The translations under genes were made by a program, and so were the position numbers. From Ruminococcus sp. (GTDB lineage: Bacteria > Bacillota > Clostridia > Oscillospirales > Ruminococcaceae), in contig JAGAJO010000009.1 of the NCBI GenBank assembly GCA_017626015.1, positions 186,001 to 250,000 of the forward strand: a DNA stretch of 64,000 bases. Direction: 5' to 3'. Positions 53,832 through 63,179 of the stretch are shown piece by piece (within the stretch, counting starts at the first letter, position 1; the number at the start of each line of letters is the position of its first letter). The notes under the pieces were generated by a model. The model was not told the origin of the DNA, did not search any database, and was given only the letters and a program-made list of their open reading frames with translations.

Positions 53832-55039
53832 TGAGTTCCGTTCTTACGGTTTCTCAGCTTAACAATTATATATCGTTTAAACTCAGATCGGATCTTAAGC
53901 TTAAAGGGATAGCCGTCAAAGGCGAGATCTCGAATTTTACTGTACATTATAAATCCAAACACGCATATTTCACAGTAAAGGACGAGAACAGCGCCGTTAA
54001 AGCCATAATGTTTTCAAGTAACTTTTCCAGGCTTAAATTTATGCCTGAAAACGGTATGAGCGTACTTGTTATCGGCAATGTGGAGGTTTATGAACGTGAC
54101 GGAATCTATCAGATAATCGCTACGGAGATCACCCCTCTGGGAGCAGGACTACTGCACACACAGATAGAGCTTGTTAAGGAAAAATTGCGAAAAAGCGGAG
54201 TCTTTGATATTTCCAGGAAAAAAGCAATACCGCTTGTTCCGAAAAAAATTGCTGTCGTGACTTCTCTTACCGGGGCGGCTTTGCAGGATATCCTGCACAT
54301 AGTGCAGCGACGTTATCCGTTGTGTACTGTTGATATTTTTCCGGCGCAGGTACAGGGAAGCTGCGCCGTGGATTCGATCTGTCAGGCGTTGTCCGAAGCA
54401 GACAGAGACGGGGCGGATACAATTATTCTTGCCAGGGGAGGAGGATCGCCTGAGGATCTGATGCCGTTCAATTCGGAAAAGGTTGTCCTTGCGGTAGCTA
54501 ACTGCAATACGCCTCTGATCTCCGCCGTTGGACATGAAACTGATACCTCGCTGTGCGATTACGCCGCAGACAAGCGGGCGCCTACGCCTTCCGCAGCCGC
54601 TGAACTTGCGACGCCGGACAAGCAGGAAATGGTAAACTCAGTTATACTTTTGAAAAACAAGCTTGACAGAGCCGTTAAAAGGATCATAGAAAGCCGATTG
54701 GAACAAATAAATTCGGTTGACAGTAAACTTAATATACTTTCTCCTGACAAAAAACTTGCAGAATCGATCAAGCGGGCAGACGAGCTTCGTGTCAGGCTTG
54801 ATACGCTTATGGACAGGAAGCTTGAGATACTGTCGCTTAATCTTGATTCCGCAGTTTCACAGCTTCAGATACTGAGTCCTCTTAACGTTCTCGAACGAGG
54901 TTATTCCATAACGCAAAAGAACGGAAGAACGATTTCCAGCGTAAATGAAATTTCATCCGGCGACAGGCTGACTATACGGCTTTCAGACGGTTGTTTACAG
55001 GCTGACGTAATTGATACTCAAATAAATCCGAAAGGCTGA
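53831..55039 (+). CDS. xseA: Exodeoxyribonuclease VII large subunit
   Basis: XseA degrades single-stranded DNA together with XseB. The 402-residue protein has an N-terminal OB fold (LKGIAVKGEISNF near residue 22), the catalytic domain with VVTSLTGAALQDI and ILARGGGSPEDLMPFN near 197-212, then AVGHETDTSLCDYAADKRAPTP, and a C-terminal coiled coil. Its ATG shares its A with the preceding stop codon (TAATG). Confidence 0.96.
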   Translation: MSSVLTVSQLNNYISFKLRSDLKLKGIAVKGEISNFTVHYKSKHAYFTVKDENSAVKAIMFSSNFSRLKFMPENGMSVLVIGNVEVYERDGIYQIIATEITPLGAGLLHTQIELVKEKLRKSGVFDISRKKAIPLVPKKIAVVTSLTGAALQDILHIVQRRYPLCTVDIFPAQVQGSCAVDSICQALSEADRDGADTIILARGGGSPEDLMPFNSEKVVLAVANCNTPLISAVGHETDTSLCDYAADKRAPTPSAAAELATPDKQEMVNSVILLKNKLDRAVKRIIESRLEQINSVDSKLNILSPDKKLAESIKRADELRVRLDTLMDRKLEILSLNLDSAVSQLQILSPLNVLERGYSITQKNGRTISSVNEISSGDRLTIRLSDGCLQADVIDTQINPKG

Positions 55040-55044
55040 TATAT

Positions 55045-55242
55045 ATGACTTTTGAAGAAAAAATGACGAGACTTAACGAGATCGTTGCTATGCTGGAAAA
55101 GGACGGACTTCCACTGGACAAGTCTCTGGACTTTTACAGGGAAGGCATTGATCTGTCTGTTGACTGCAAGAAAATGCTTGAAAATGCAAAGCTTACGGTC
55201 AGGACTATGAATGGAGAAGGTGAAGATGAACAAAAGCAATAA
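55045..55242 (+). CDS. xseB: Exodeoxyribonuclease VII small subunit
   Basis: The 65-residue helical protein shows TFEEKMTRLNEIVAMLEKDG and PLDKSLDFYREGIDL, the XseB signature. It follows xseA by 5 bp and overlaps the preferred ispA start by 17 bp. Confidence 0.94.
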   Translation: MTFEEKMTRLNEIVAMLEKDGLPLDKSLDFYREGIDLSVDCKKMLENAKLTVRTMNGEGEDEQKQ

Positions 55243-56119
55243 ACTTATCCTTGACGCATATATTGAAAAGATCGAGCAGCAGCTTATATCATTTACTGCG
55301 GACAAGCCGGAGCTTCAGGGCATCGTGCTGGAGGCTATGGAATATTCGCTCACTGCCGGGGGAAAAAGGCTGAGACCTGTGCTTGTGCTTGAATTTTACC
55401 GTATGTGCGGAGGAAAGGATCTTGACAGTATACTTGATGTGGCGTGTTCCGTGGAGCTTATACACACCTATTCGCTTATTCACGACGATCTTCCCTGCAT
55501 GGATAACGATGACTACCGCAGAGGAAAGCCTTCCTGTCATAAAGCGTTCCCGGAAAATATTGCATTGCTTGCAGGAGACGCTCTTAATACTCTTGCGTTC
55601 GAGGTTATTTCAAACGCCGCTATCGAAGGGAGGATTTCTGCCAAGAACGCTGTCATGCTTATTTCTGTCCTTGCAAAGGCGATCGGCACAGAGGGTATGA
55701 TCGGCGGTCAGGTCATAGATCTGCAAACTGAAAATGAGACGGTGGACGTTGAGACCCTCAACACCCTTCAAAGCTGCAAGACAGGTGCTCTTATAGAAGC
55801 GTCATGTGTTATGGGTGTTATCCTTGCGGGAAAATTTGATATGATCCCGATAGCTGCGGATTATGCCATGACTATGGGCAGAGCTTTTCAGATAGTTGAC
55901 GATATTCTTGACGTTACAGGCACCTTTGAAGAGCTTGGAAAGCCCATAGGCAGCGATAAAGAGCAGAATAAAAACACCTATGTTACCGTTATGGGGATAG
56001 AAAAATCAAAACGTATGGCAAGGCAGCTCACCGTTCAGGCTATGGCAGCTTTAAGGTACTTTGAAAACAACGAATTAATGCAGGAGCTTACAGGTGATTT
56101 GCTCGAAAGGCGTTCATAA
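55226..56119 (+). CDS. ispA: Polyprenyl synthetase (farnesyl diphosphate synthase)
   Basis: IspA builds farnesyl or geranyl diphosphate from C5 units for UppS and other enzymes. The 297-residue protein has GGKRLRPVLVLE, the first aspartate-rich motif HDDLPCMDNDD near residue 83, and the second, FQIVDDILDVTG, near 222. ATG 55226 with GGAGAAGGTG upstream is chosen over ATG 55211. It is followed by dxs, linking early and late isoprenoid steps in one operon. Confidence 0.95.
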   Translation: MNKSNKLILDAYIEKIEQQLISFTADKPELQGIVLEAMEYSLTAGGKRLRPVLVLEFYRMCGGKDLDSILDVACSVELIHTYSLIHDDLPCMDNDDYRRGKPSCHKAFPENIALLAGDALNTLAFEVISNAAIEGRISAKNAVMLISVLAKAIGTEGMIGGQVIDLQTENETVDVETLNTLQSCKTGALIEASCVMGVILAGKFDMIPIAADYAMTMGRAFQIVDDILDVTGTFEELGKPIGSDKEQNKNTYVTVMGIEKSKRMARQLTVQAMAALRYFENNELMQELTGDLLERRS

Positions 56120-56157
56120 AGCGGCGCATACGCCGCCAGATTGGAGATATTGGTCAG

Positions 56158-58008
56158 ATGTCAGAAAAAAACACCGATTTATATAAATTGAATTTACCGT
56201 CGGATCTGAAAAAGCTATCCTTAAAGCAGTGTGATAAGCTTTGCGGTGATATCCGCAGACTGCTTATAACCACCGTTTCAAAAAACGGAGGTCATCTTGC
56301 GTCAAATCTTGGTACAGTGGAGCTTACTATGGCTCTGCACAGGGTTTTTGATTCACCGGCGGATAAAATTGTGTGGGACGTAGGTCATCAGGCATATACA
56401 CACAAAATCCTGACGGGCAGGCTTAAGGATTTTAATACGCTGAGGCAAGAGGGCGGGATATCAGGCTTCTGCCGCCCTGACGAGTCGGAACATGACGCTT
56501 TTATAAGCGGACACAGCTCCACTTCTATTTCCGTTGCGCTTGGAATTGCCTCTGCCATGAAGCTCAATGGGGACAGTCACCACGCTATTGCCGTTATGGG
56601 CGATGGAGCGTTTACCGGCGGAATGATCTATGAAGGACTTAACAATGCCGGAAAAAGCGATACCAATATAATTGTAATACTTAATTATAATGAGATGTCA
56701 ATATCAAAAAATGTGGGAGGTATGGCAAAATACCTCTCGACCATGCGTACAAAAGAATCCTATAAGAAAACAAAAACGGTCGTTCAGCGTATGCTTGATG
56801 TTACACCGCTGGTCGGAAAGCCTATAAAAAATGCGGTGAGAGAATCCAAAAATGCATTTAAAGGGGCTATCCTTCACAGTACAATGTTTGAGGAACTGGG
56901 TTTTGAGTATATCGGACCGCTGAACGGTCACAATCTTGAGGAGCTTGAGGCCGGTCTTAAAGCGGCAAAGGCGATAAACAAACCGGTATTTGTTCATGTC
57001 AATACTGTCAAGGGAAAGGGTTACGCTCCCGCAGAGGAAAACCCGGGAGAATACCACGGCGTCGGATCCTTTGAAATTTCCACAGGAAATCCCGATGTAG
57101 TGCTTGCCGACAGCTTTTCATCGGTAATGGGAAAAGAGCTTTGTCGGTTGGGGAGGAAAAACAAAAAACTGTGCGCAGTTACCGCTGCAATGAAATACGG
57201 CACGGGCTTGCAGTATTTTGCTAAAAGCTTTCCTGAAAGATTTTTTGATGTCGGCATTGCAGAGGAGCATGCGGTTACTTTTTGCGGAGGTCTTGCTTCA
57301 ATGGGTTATACGCCTGTTTTCGCAGTTTATTCCACCTTTTTGCAGCGTTCGTATGATCAGCTTATACATGATCTTGCTATCAGCAGGATACACGCAGTTC
57401 TATGCGTGGACAGAGCGGGCGTGGTAGGCAGCGACGGAGAAACGCATCAGGGTCTTTTCGATATTGCTTTTCTGACGTCCGTTCCGTCTGCGGTCATATT
57501 TTCTCCGTCAAATTATGAAGAACTTAAGCTTTGTCTGCACCGTGCAGCAGAAACCGAAAAGGGTATTGCGGCTGTAAGGTATCCAAGGGGAGCGGACAAA
57601 TCAGTTTATTCAAAAGCCGATGCAAATACCGATTATATACATAAAAAAAACGGAGGGAAAATACTGATCGTTACCTACGGACGTCTGTATAATAATGTTT
57701 ATTCGGCCATAGAAATACTTAAAAACCACGATATTATATGCGATACCCTTAAGCTTGTTAAGGTCTTTCCGATTGAAAATAAAATCATTCAGATCATAAA
57801 CAAATACGACAGTGTTTTTTTCTTTGAAGAATCATATAAGTACGGTTCAATATCTGAAAAATATTCTGCGGTGTGCAAAAATATAAATTCGTATACTATA
57901 GACAAATTTGTTACTCACGGAGAATGTGACGATCTTTTAGATGAGCTGGGATTTTCGTCAGAAAAAATTGCCCGGACGGTAGGGGAAAATATAAAAAATG
58001 AGACTTGA
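56158..58008 (+). CDS. dxs: 1-deoxy-D-xylulose-5-phosphate synthase
   Basis: Dxs condenses pyruvate and glyceraldehyde-3-phosphate with thiamine diphosphate, the first MEP step. The 616-residue transketolase-like protein has KNGGHLASNLGTVELT, VWDVGHQAYTHKIL, the ThDP motif GDGAFTGGMIYEGLNNAG, DVGIAEEHAV and VDRAGVVGSDGETHQG. No thiamine riboswitch precedes it. Its end overlaps tlyA by 11 bp. Confidence 0.97.
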   Translation: MSEKNTDLYKLNLPSDLKKLSLKQCDKLCGDIRRLLITTVSKNGGHLASNLGTVELTMALHRVFDSPADKIVWDVGHQAYTHKILTGRLKDFNTLRQEGGISGFCRPDESEHDAFISGHSSTSISVALGIASAMKLNGDSHHAIAVMGDGAFTGGMIYEGLNNAGKSDTNIIVILNYNEMSISKNVGGMAKYLSTMRTKESYKKTKTVVQRMLDVTPLVGKPIKNAVRESKNAFKGAILHSTMFEELGFEYIGPLNGHNLEELEAGLKAAKAINKPVFVHVNTVKGKGYAPAEENPGEYHGVGSFEISTGNPDVVLADSFSSVMGKELCRLGRKNKKLCAVTAAMKYGTGLQYFAKSFPERFFDVGIAEEHAVTFCGGLASMGYTPVFAVYSTFLQRSYDQLIHDLAISRIHAVLCVDRAGVVGSDGETHQGLFDIAFLTSVPSAVIFSPSNYEELKLCLHRAAETEKGIAAVRYPRGADKSVYSKADANTDYIHKKNGGKILIVTYGRLYNNVYSAIEILKNHDIICDTLKLVKVFPIENKIIQIINKYDSVFFFEESYKYGSISEKYSAVCKNINSYTIDKFVTHGECDDLLDELGFSSEKIARTVGENIKNET

Positions 58009-58807
58009 TTCGTACCTTGTGGAAACAGCTCTTGTAAAAAGCCGGGAAAGGGCAAAGAAACTTATTAAAGACGGATGCGTTTCAGTAAACGGAGAGATAA
58101 GGCTAAAGCCTGCCTTTGATGTCGGTGGCAATGATACTGTTTATGTTGATGACAGCAGTCCCGATTACGTCGGCAGAGGGCGCTTCAAGCTGGAAGAAGC
58201 GTTTCAAGCATTTGACCTTGACATTTACGATAAGGTGTGTGCAGACATTGGCGCTTCAACAGGAGGTTTTACACAATGTATGCTCAGCCGTGGAGCAAGG
58301 CTTGTTTACGCTGTGGACGTAGGTCACGGGCAGCTTGACGAAAAAATAGCAGAAGATTCCAGAGTCGTAAACTGTGAAGGCGTAAATGCAAGATACTTGA
58401 CAGCTGACTTTTTTGAATATCCTCCTGAATTTATAAGTATAGATCTTTCCTTTATATCGCTTTCTCTGGTAATTCCGGCAATTTCTGAATGTCTGGCGTG
58501 TAACGGCGAAATCGCCGTGCTTATCAAGCCTCAGTTTGAAGCCGGAAAATCTGCGCTTAATAAAAAGGGGATCGTAAAAAGTAAAAAGGATCATATAAGA
58601 GTGCTTGAAAATGTATTCGCACTTTTTAAAAGCTGCGGACTCACGCTTATAGGAGCGGTTTCGTCACCTATAATGGGAGGAGACGGAAATATTGAATATC
58701 TGGCGTATGTCAGAAAACGTGGTGTAAAGTCAGATAGCTTTACAGTAAATATTCTTCCGGAAAAGCTTGTTGATACCGCATTTTCTTTATTTGATAAAAA
58801 AGGATGA
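57998..58807 (+). CDS. tlyA: TlyA-family rRNA methyltransferase
   Basis: The 269-residue protein has an N-terminal S4 RNA-binding domain (RLDSYLVETALVKSRERAKK, about residues 2-60) and an FtsJ-like SAM domain. The latter contains DIGASTGGFTQCMLSRGA near 85, YAVDVGHGQLDEK, FISIDLSFISL and LIKPQFEAGK, giving the expected Lys-Asp-Lys-Glu set. It probably 2'-O-methylates rRNA. Members are often annotated as haemolysin, which is not supported here. Confidence 0.93.
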   Translation: MRLDSYLVETALVKSRERAKKLIKDGCVSVNGEIRLKPAFDVGGNDTVYVDDSSPDYVGRGRFKLEEAFQAFDLDIYDKVCADIGASTGGFTQCMLSRGARLVYAVDVGHGQLDEKIAEDSRVVNCEGVNARYLTADFFEYPPEFISIDLSFISLSLVIPAISECLACNGEIAVLIKPQFEAGKSALNKKGIVKSKKDHIRVLENVFALFKSCGLTLIGAVSSPIMGGDGNIEYLAYVRKRGVKSDSFTVNILPEKLVDTAFSLFDKKG

Positions 58808-58812
58808 CTGTA

Positions 58813-59697
58813 ATGAACGTTTATTTATTTCCTAACCTAAGCAAAACAAATTGCATGGAATATACCGAAGTTGCCTGCAAAATCTTAAATTCCAGCGGGA
58901 TAGGCATTTTTGCAAGCGAGATATACAAGGAAAGTTTAAAAGACATAAAAAATATTAAATTCGCTACTGAGGAAAACTGCATACAAAACTGCGATATAAT
59001 AATTGCAGTCGGCGGTGACGGAACTATTCTTAAATGCTCGGTGAAGGCCGCAAGGTTTCACAAGTCCATACTCGGAATAAACTGCGGCAGACTGGGTTTT
59101 ATGGCATCGCTGGAGCATTCCCAGCTTGAACGTCTCAGAAAGCTTTCTGCGGAGGATTACACCCTGAGCAAACGAATGATGCTTGAGGTATCTGTGGGTA
59201 AGCCGGGAAAAGAAACCGTAAAGCTTTCTGCGCTGAACGACGTTGTGGTCGCCCGCAGCGATGACTGCAAGATAGCAGATTTTGAGGTGTCAAAGAACGG
59301 TCAGAAAATCTCTTCACTGAGAGCGGACGGGGTTATTTTTTCTACCGCCACCGGAGCTACCGCATACTCTATGTCGGCCGGAGGTCCTATAATAGAGCCT
59401 GAAATGGAATGTATTGAATTTACGCAGATATGTCCTCATTCCCTATTTGCCAGGTCTATGATACTTTCTGCACAAAGCAGGATTGATGTTAAATGTCATA
59501 CCTATGAGGGATGTCATATCCGTCTCAGCGTTGACGGAAACAGCGTCTACACGCTTTCCGACGGCGATGTGGTCACTGTTACGAAATCTGAAGAATATGT
59601 GAATATAATCGATATTAACGGCGGCAGCTTTTTTTCGTCTGTCAACAGCAAGCTCATGCAGCCGCTTAAAGACGACCCGGAGGATTCAAAAAAATGA
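58813..59697 (+). CDS. nadK: NAD kinase
   Basis: NadK phosphorylates NAD to NADP. The 294-residue protein has the GGDGTILKCSVKAA motif near residue 62, GINCGRLGFMA, LNDVVVARSDD and FSTATGATAYSMSAGGPII, all family signatures. ATG 58813 is preferred because AAAAGGA lies nine bases upstream; ATG 58804 overlaps the tlyA stop and has no proper site. Confidence 0.96.
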   Translation: MNVYLFPNLSKTNCMEYTEVACKILNSSGIGIFASEIYKESLKDIKNIKFATEENCIQNCDIIIAVGGDGTILKCSVKAARFHKSILGINCGRLGFMASLEHSQLERLRKLSAEDYTLSKRMMLEVSVGKPGKETVKLSALNDVVVARSDDCKIADFEVSKNGQKISSLRADGVIFSTATGATAYSMSAGGPIIEPEMECIEFTQICPHSLFARSMILSAQSRIDVKCHTYEGCHIRLSVDGNSVYTLSDGDVVTVTKSEEYVNIIDINGGSFFSSVNSKLMQPLKDDPEDSKK

Positions 59698-60155
59698 AGG
59701 AACAGCGGCAGAAGCTGATTTTGCAGCTTGTAAACGAAGAATTTATCGGAACTCAGGAATCCCTGCAGAAAGCGCTTGAAAAACACGGCATGAACGTAAC
59801 TCAGGCTACGCTTTCCAGGGATATAAGAGAGCTTTCGCTTATCAAGTCGGCTATCGGTACCGGCGAATACAAATACAGCGTTCCTCAGCTTGGCAGAGAA
59901 AAGCTTAAAAAGGACAGCAGCTCTGTACTTTCACTTATTGCAGACGCAGTTATTTCGGTGGATTACGCCTTAAATACTGTTGCGGTAAAATGTCATACCG
60001 GAATGGCTCAGGCAGTATGTGCAAAGCTTGACAAAACGGGCATTGAAAACGTGGTCGGAACTCTTGCGGGAGATGATACGATTTTTATTCTTATGAGAAC
60101 GGTTCAGGATGCAGATAGGCTTACAAGAGAGCTTAACTCAATTATTGCAGGATAA
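59694..60155 (+). CDS. argR: Arginine repressor
   Basis: ArgR controls arginine metabolism as an arginine-dependent hexamer. The 153-residue protein has an N-terminal winged helix with TQATLSRDIRELSLIKS near residue 36-52 and a C-terminal oligomerisation domain with VGTLAGDDTIFILMR containing the arginine-binding Asp pair. Its start overlaps the nadK stop (ATGA). Placement between nadK and recN is standard in Firmicutes. Confidence 0.95.
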   Translation: MKEQRQKLILQLVNEEFIGTQESLQKALEKHGMNVTQATLSRDIRELSLIKSAIGTGEYKYSVPQLGREKLKKDSSSVLSLIADAVISVDYALNTVAVKCHTGMAQAVCAKLDKTGIENVVGTLAGDDTIFILMRTVQDADRLTRELNSIIAG

Positions 60156-60171
60156 CGGGAGCGGATCAGGA

Positions 60172-61863
60172 ATGTTAAAAGAGCTTTATATTGAAAATCT
60201 GGCTGTTATCGAAAAAGCGTCTATTGATTTTACCGGAAGCTTCAATGCTTTTACCGGCGAAACCGGTGCGGGTAAATCAATACTTATTAACGGTATCAAT
60301 GCTATTCTCGGGCAGCGTGTTACCAAGGATATTGTAAGAACCGGCGAAAGCAAGGCGGTAATATCTGCACTGTTTACTGATCTTGGAAAAAATGTGACTG
60401 ACAAGCTTGCGGAGCTTGGTATAAACGCAGAGGAGGGACAGCTTGTCCTTACCCGTGAGATCAGATCGGATGGGGGCAGCGTTGCAAGAATAAATCAGAG
60501 GGCTGTCAATGTGTCGGTGCTTCGTGAAATAGGGGAGCAGCTGGTAAATATCCACGGTCAGCATGATAATCAGATACTTATGTCTCCTGAAAAACATATT
60601 CAGATTCTGGATGCCTACGGAGAATCAGAACCGCTTCTTGAGGATTACCGCAAATCCTTCAGGGAGCTTCAGAAAATAGCAAAGAAAATAAATACTGTCA
60701 GAGCCGATAACAGCAGAAAGGAATTCCGGATCGCAGATCTGAACGAGATCATTAAAGAGATCGGGGTTCTCGATATTACAAACCCTGAGGAGGATATAGA
60801 AATTTCGGCTGAATTAGAGCTTTCAAAAAATGCTGTAGCTATTTCCGAGGCGCTTTATGCGGCAAAAATGATCCTTTCGGGAGATGACGATAGCTCGGGA
60901 GCGGAAGAAATGGTTTCAGATGCGGCATCGAGACTCGAGGGATATACCGAGATCATGCAGGAGCTTTTGCCGGTTTACGAGCGCCTTAATTCTGCGGCAA
61001 TTGAACTGGAGGACATATCTGAGGAAATTTCATCTCTGCTTGACGGGCTGGACGTCGATCCACAAAGGTTTGAATGGCTGAATCAGCGTTATGACAGTCT
61101 TAAACGTGTTTGCAGGAAGTACGGTCCTGAACTTTCTGACGTCATAAAAACATATGAAACTTCATTGAAAGAGCTGGAAGAGCTTGAAGGAAGCGAACAA
61201 AACCTTGCTGCTCTGTGCGAAGAAAAGAATAAACTGCTTACCGAGGTATCACTTAAGGCAAAAGCACTTTCGGAACACAGACGCAGATCAGGAGATAGAT
61301 TTGTAAAGCAGGTTACATCGGAGCTTGAATTTCTCAATATGCCGAACGTCAGACTTGTAGTAAGCTTTAATCCGGGAAAGCTGACGATAAACGGAATGGA
61401 CAGCATTGAATTTTTAATTTCTGCAAATTTAGGGGAAGAACCTAAGCCAATTGCTAAAATCGCATCCGGTGGAGAGCTTTCAAGGATCATGCTTGCGCTA
61501 AAAAATGTTATTGCAGAAAAGGATTCCATTGCAACGCTTATTTTCGATGAGATCGATACGGGCGTAAGCGGCAGGGCGGCTCAGAAGATCGGACTTAAAC
61601 TGAAACAGATATCCGGGCTGAGACAGGTACTTTGCGTTACACATCTTGCTCAGATCGCCGTTATGGCGGACAATCATTTGCTTATTGAAAAAAATATTGT
61701 CGGAGACAGGACATCTACTACTGTAAAAAAACTTGATTTTGAAGGCAGAAAACAGGAAATTGCAAGAATTATGGGGGGCGACAATATCTCAGAGCTGACT
61801 CTGGAAAATGCTGAGGAAATGCTTAATTCTGTAAAGGATCCGTTCCAGGAAAATGCTGATTAA
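60172..61863 (+). CDS. recN: DNA repair protein RecN
   Basis: RecN is an SMC-like ATPase that acts on double-strand breaks. The 563-residue protein has Walker A FTGETGAGKSILI near residue 28, HGQHDNQILM, two long coiled-coil arms (about 160-370), the signature KIASGGELSRIMLALK near 437 and Walker B TLIFDEIDTGVSG. ATG 60172 has CAGGA upstream; the frame is open into argR. It ends the operon that starts at the Asp23-family gene. Confidence 0.96.
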   Translation: MLKELYIENLAVIEKASIDFTGSFNAFTGETGAGKSILINGINAILGQRVTKDIVRTGESKAVISALFTDLGKNVTDKLAELGINAEEGQLVLTREIRSDGGSVARINQRAVNVSVLREIGEQLVNIHGQHDNQILMSPEKHIQILDAYGESEPLLEDYRKSFRELQKIAKKINTVRADNSRKEFRIADLNEIIKEIGVLDITNPEEDIEISAELELSKNAVAISEALYAAKMILSGDDDSSGAEEMVSDAASRLEGYTEIMQELLPVYERLNSAAIELEDISEEISSLLDGLDVDPQRFEWLNQRYDSLKRVCRKYGPELSDVIKTYETSLKELEELEGSEQNLAALCEEKNKLLTEVSLKAKALSEHRRRSGDRFVKQVTSELEFLNMPNVRLVVSFNPGKLTINGMDSIEFLISANLGEEPKPIAKIASGGELSRIMLALKNVIAEKDSIATLIFDEIDTGVSGRAAQKIGLKLKQISGLRQVLCVTHLAQIAVMADNHLLIEKNIVGDRTSTTVKKLDFEGRKQEIARIMGGDNISELTLENAEEMLNSVKDPFQENAD

Positions 61864-61864
61864 A

Positions 61865-61901
61865 GTGTCTCTCCCCAGCCGAAAGCGGGGGAAAGACGCA
61901 C
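61865..61901 (+). other. Hairpin after recN
   Basis: A stem of about 10 bp with one mismatch (gtctctcccc/ggggaaagac), extendable by gtg/cac, lies two bases after the recN stop. There is no adjacent U tract; a T-rich run follows only near 61949. It may be an imperfect terminator. The rest of the gap to 62036 is AT-rich and holds nothing I can identify. Confidence 0.45.
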
Positions 61902-62036
61902 CTGAATGCGTTATCTTCGACACAGTGAATTGTTCAGTGTTTCCCTAGTTTTTATTATGTAAAACGGTATGCAGAACCTTACTTTTTATGGAAAACAATA
62001 TAAATAATTATATTTTGTAAAAAAAATATGAACTAC

Positions 62037-62065
62037 TTGACAATGGGTAAAATAAATGATATAAT
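62037..62065 (+). promoter_or_regulatory. Strong sigma-A-type promoter for rpmE
   Basis: TTGACA (62037-62042), a 17-bp spacer and TATAAT (62060-62065) match the consensus exactly. Confidence 0.85.
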
Positions 62066-62071
62066 ATTTAG

Positions 62072-62160
62072 GTCAATGGTATTAAGTTATTGACTGCTGC
62101 ATAGAACTACTGTCTGAACTAAGGATGATGGGCTTCTATGAGCCATAATTTTTAGTTTGG
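62072..62160 (+). promoter_or_regulatory. Structured leader of rpmE (candidate L31 autoregulatory leader)
   Basis: The leader of about 100 nt contains a stem gtcaat/attgac (62073-62097 region) and a second stem atggg-ct/ag-ccat near 62129-62147, which is followed by a T-rich stretch. L31 leaders with autoregulation are known in Firmicutes. This sequence could be one, but the consensus could not be checked. Confidence 0.4.
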
Positions 62161-62175
62161 AAGGGGGTTTTACTG

Positions 62176-62376
62176 ATGAGAGAGGGTATTCATCCTGCAT
62201 ACGAGGAGACAACTATTACTTGCGCTTGCGGTAATGTTATAAACACTCGTTCTACAAAGAAGAATATCAAGGTTGAAATCTGCTCGAAGTGTCATCCGTT
62301 CTACACGGGAAAGCAGAAGCTTGTTGACTCAGGCGGACGTGTTGACAGATTCAAGAAGAGATTTAAGCTTGACTGA
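62176..62376 (+). CDS. rpmE: 50S ribosomal protein L31, zinc-binding form
   Basis: The 66-residue protein begins [19 protein letters not shown] and keeps four zinc ligands, CxC near residues 16-18 and [10 protein letters not shown] near 37-40, so it is the C+ type made when zinc is available. GGAAGGGGG provides a strong ribosome-binding site. It is monocistronic, between its own promoter and terminator. Confidence 0.97.
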   Translation: MREGIHPAYEETTITCACGNVINTRSTKKNIKVEICSKCHPFYTGKQKLVDSGGRVDRFKKRFKLD

Positions 62377-62385
62377 TCATGATTT

Positions 62386-62418
62386 AAAAGGAGCGGAGCT
62401 TGTTTCCGCTCCTTTTTT
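62386..62418 (+). terminator. Intrinsic terminator of rpmE
   Basis: The stem aaggagcgga/tccgctcctt is followed by five T residues, 10 bp after the stop codon. Confidence 0.88.
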
Positions 62419-62436
62419 ATTTTTAGGAGAATTGCT

Positions 62437-63057
62437 ATGAGCTACATAACAGTAAGCGGTTTTGCAAGAGACAGCTTTGTCGAAAAAAAGTCCGAATTTA
62501 TCGGAAGTATCGCTCCTGTAAGAACTTCCGAGGAGGCAATGGAATTTATCAATAAAATAAAGGCTGAAAACCGCAAGGCAAGGCACAACGTTTTCGCATA
62601 TGTTCTGAGGGAGGGCAATGTTTCACGCTATTCCGATGACGGCGAACCGCAGGGAACAGGCGGAGTGCCGGTTCTGGACGTTATAAAAAAAGCAGGGCTT
62701 ACCGATGTCTGCGTCGTTGTCACGAGATATTTTGGCGGCATCCTTCTGGGTGCAAGCGGACTTGTCAGGGCTTATTCTCAGGGCTGTTCTCTGGCAGTCA
62801 GCGCCGCAAAAAAAATGGTTATGTGCGAATGTTCACGAATTTCATTTTCCTGCGATTACAGTCTGTACGGAAAAATTTCTTATGTTTTGCCTGAGTTTGA
62901 AATACTCACGGAAAAAGAAGATTTTGCAGACTCTGTAAATATATCGGTACTTGTAAAAAACGAAAAGCTTGAAGGTTTAAGAAACAAACTTACGGATATT
63001 TCCAACGGAAAGCTTGAATTGTCAGAAGAAACAAATCTTTGGGCGGATTTCTCTTGA
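62437..63057 (+). CDS. YigZ/IMPACT-family protein (UPF0029)
   Basis: The 206-residue protein has an N-terminal UPF0029 domain with KKSEFIGSIAPV, RKARHNVFAYVL, YSDDGEPQGTGGVPVLDVI and VVTRYFGGILLGASGLVRAY, and a smaller C-terminal DUF1949-like domain. Bacterial YigZ proteins are thought to bind nucleic acid or act in translation stress, but the role is not settled. TTTAGGAG precedes the start, which lies only about 20 bp after the rpmE terminator. Confidence 0.92.
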   Translation: MSYITVSGFARDSFVEKKSEFIGSIAPVRTSEEAMEFINKIKAENRKARHNVFAYVLREGNVSRYSDDGEPQGTGGVPVLDVIKKAGLTDVCVVVTRYFGGILLGASGLVRAYSQGCSLAVSAAKKMVMCECSRISFSCDYSLYGKISYVLPEFEILTEKEDFADSVNISVLVKNEKLEGLRNKLTDISNGKLELSEETNLWADFS

Positions 63058-63085
63058 ATGTTATATAAAATGATGAAATAATGAG

Positions 63086-63113
63086 GCCTTTATGATAAAA
63101 TAAAGGCTTTTTT
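63086..63113 (+). terminator. Intrinsic terminator after the YigZ-family gene
   Basis: The stem gccttta/taaaggc with an 8-nt loop is followed by six T residues. Confidence 0.85.
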
Positions 63114-63179
63114 AAGGTTTTCAAGGTATTATATTATAGGGGTTAAAATAAGTAGTCATTTGCTTGGAGGGATCTTACC

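Noticed and set aside
56120-56157. Thiamine riboswitch before dxs
   Set aside because: The gap is only 38 bp and contains none of the conserved thiamine-riboswitch segments.
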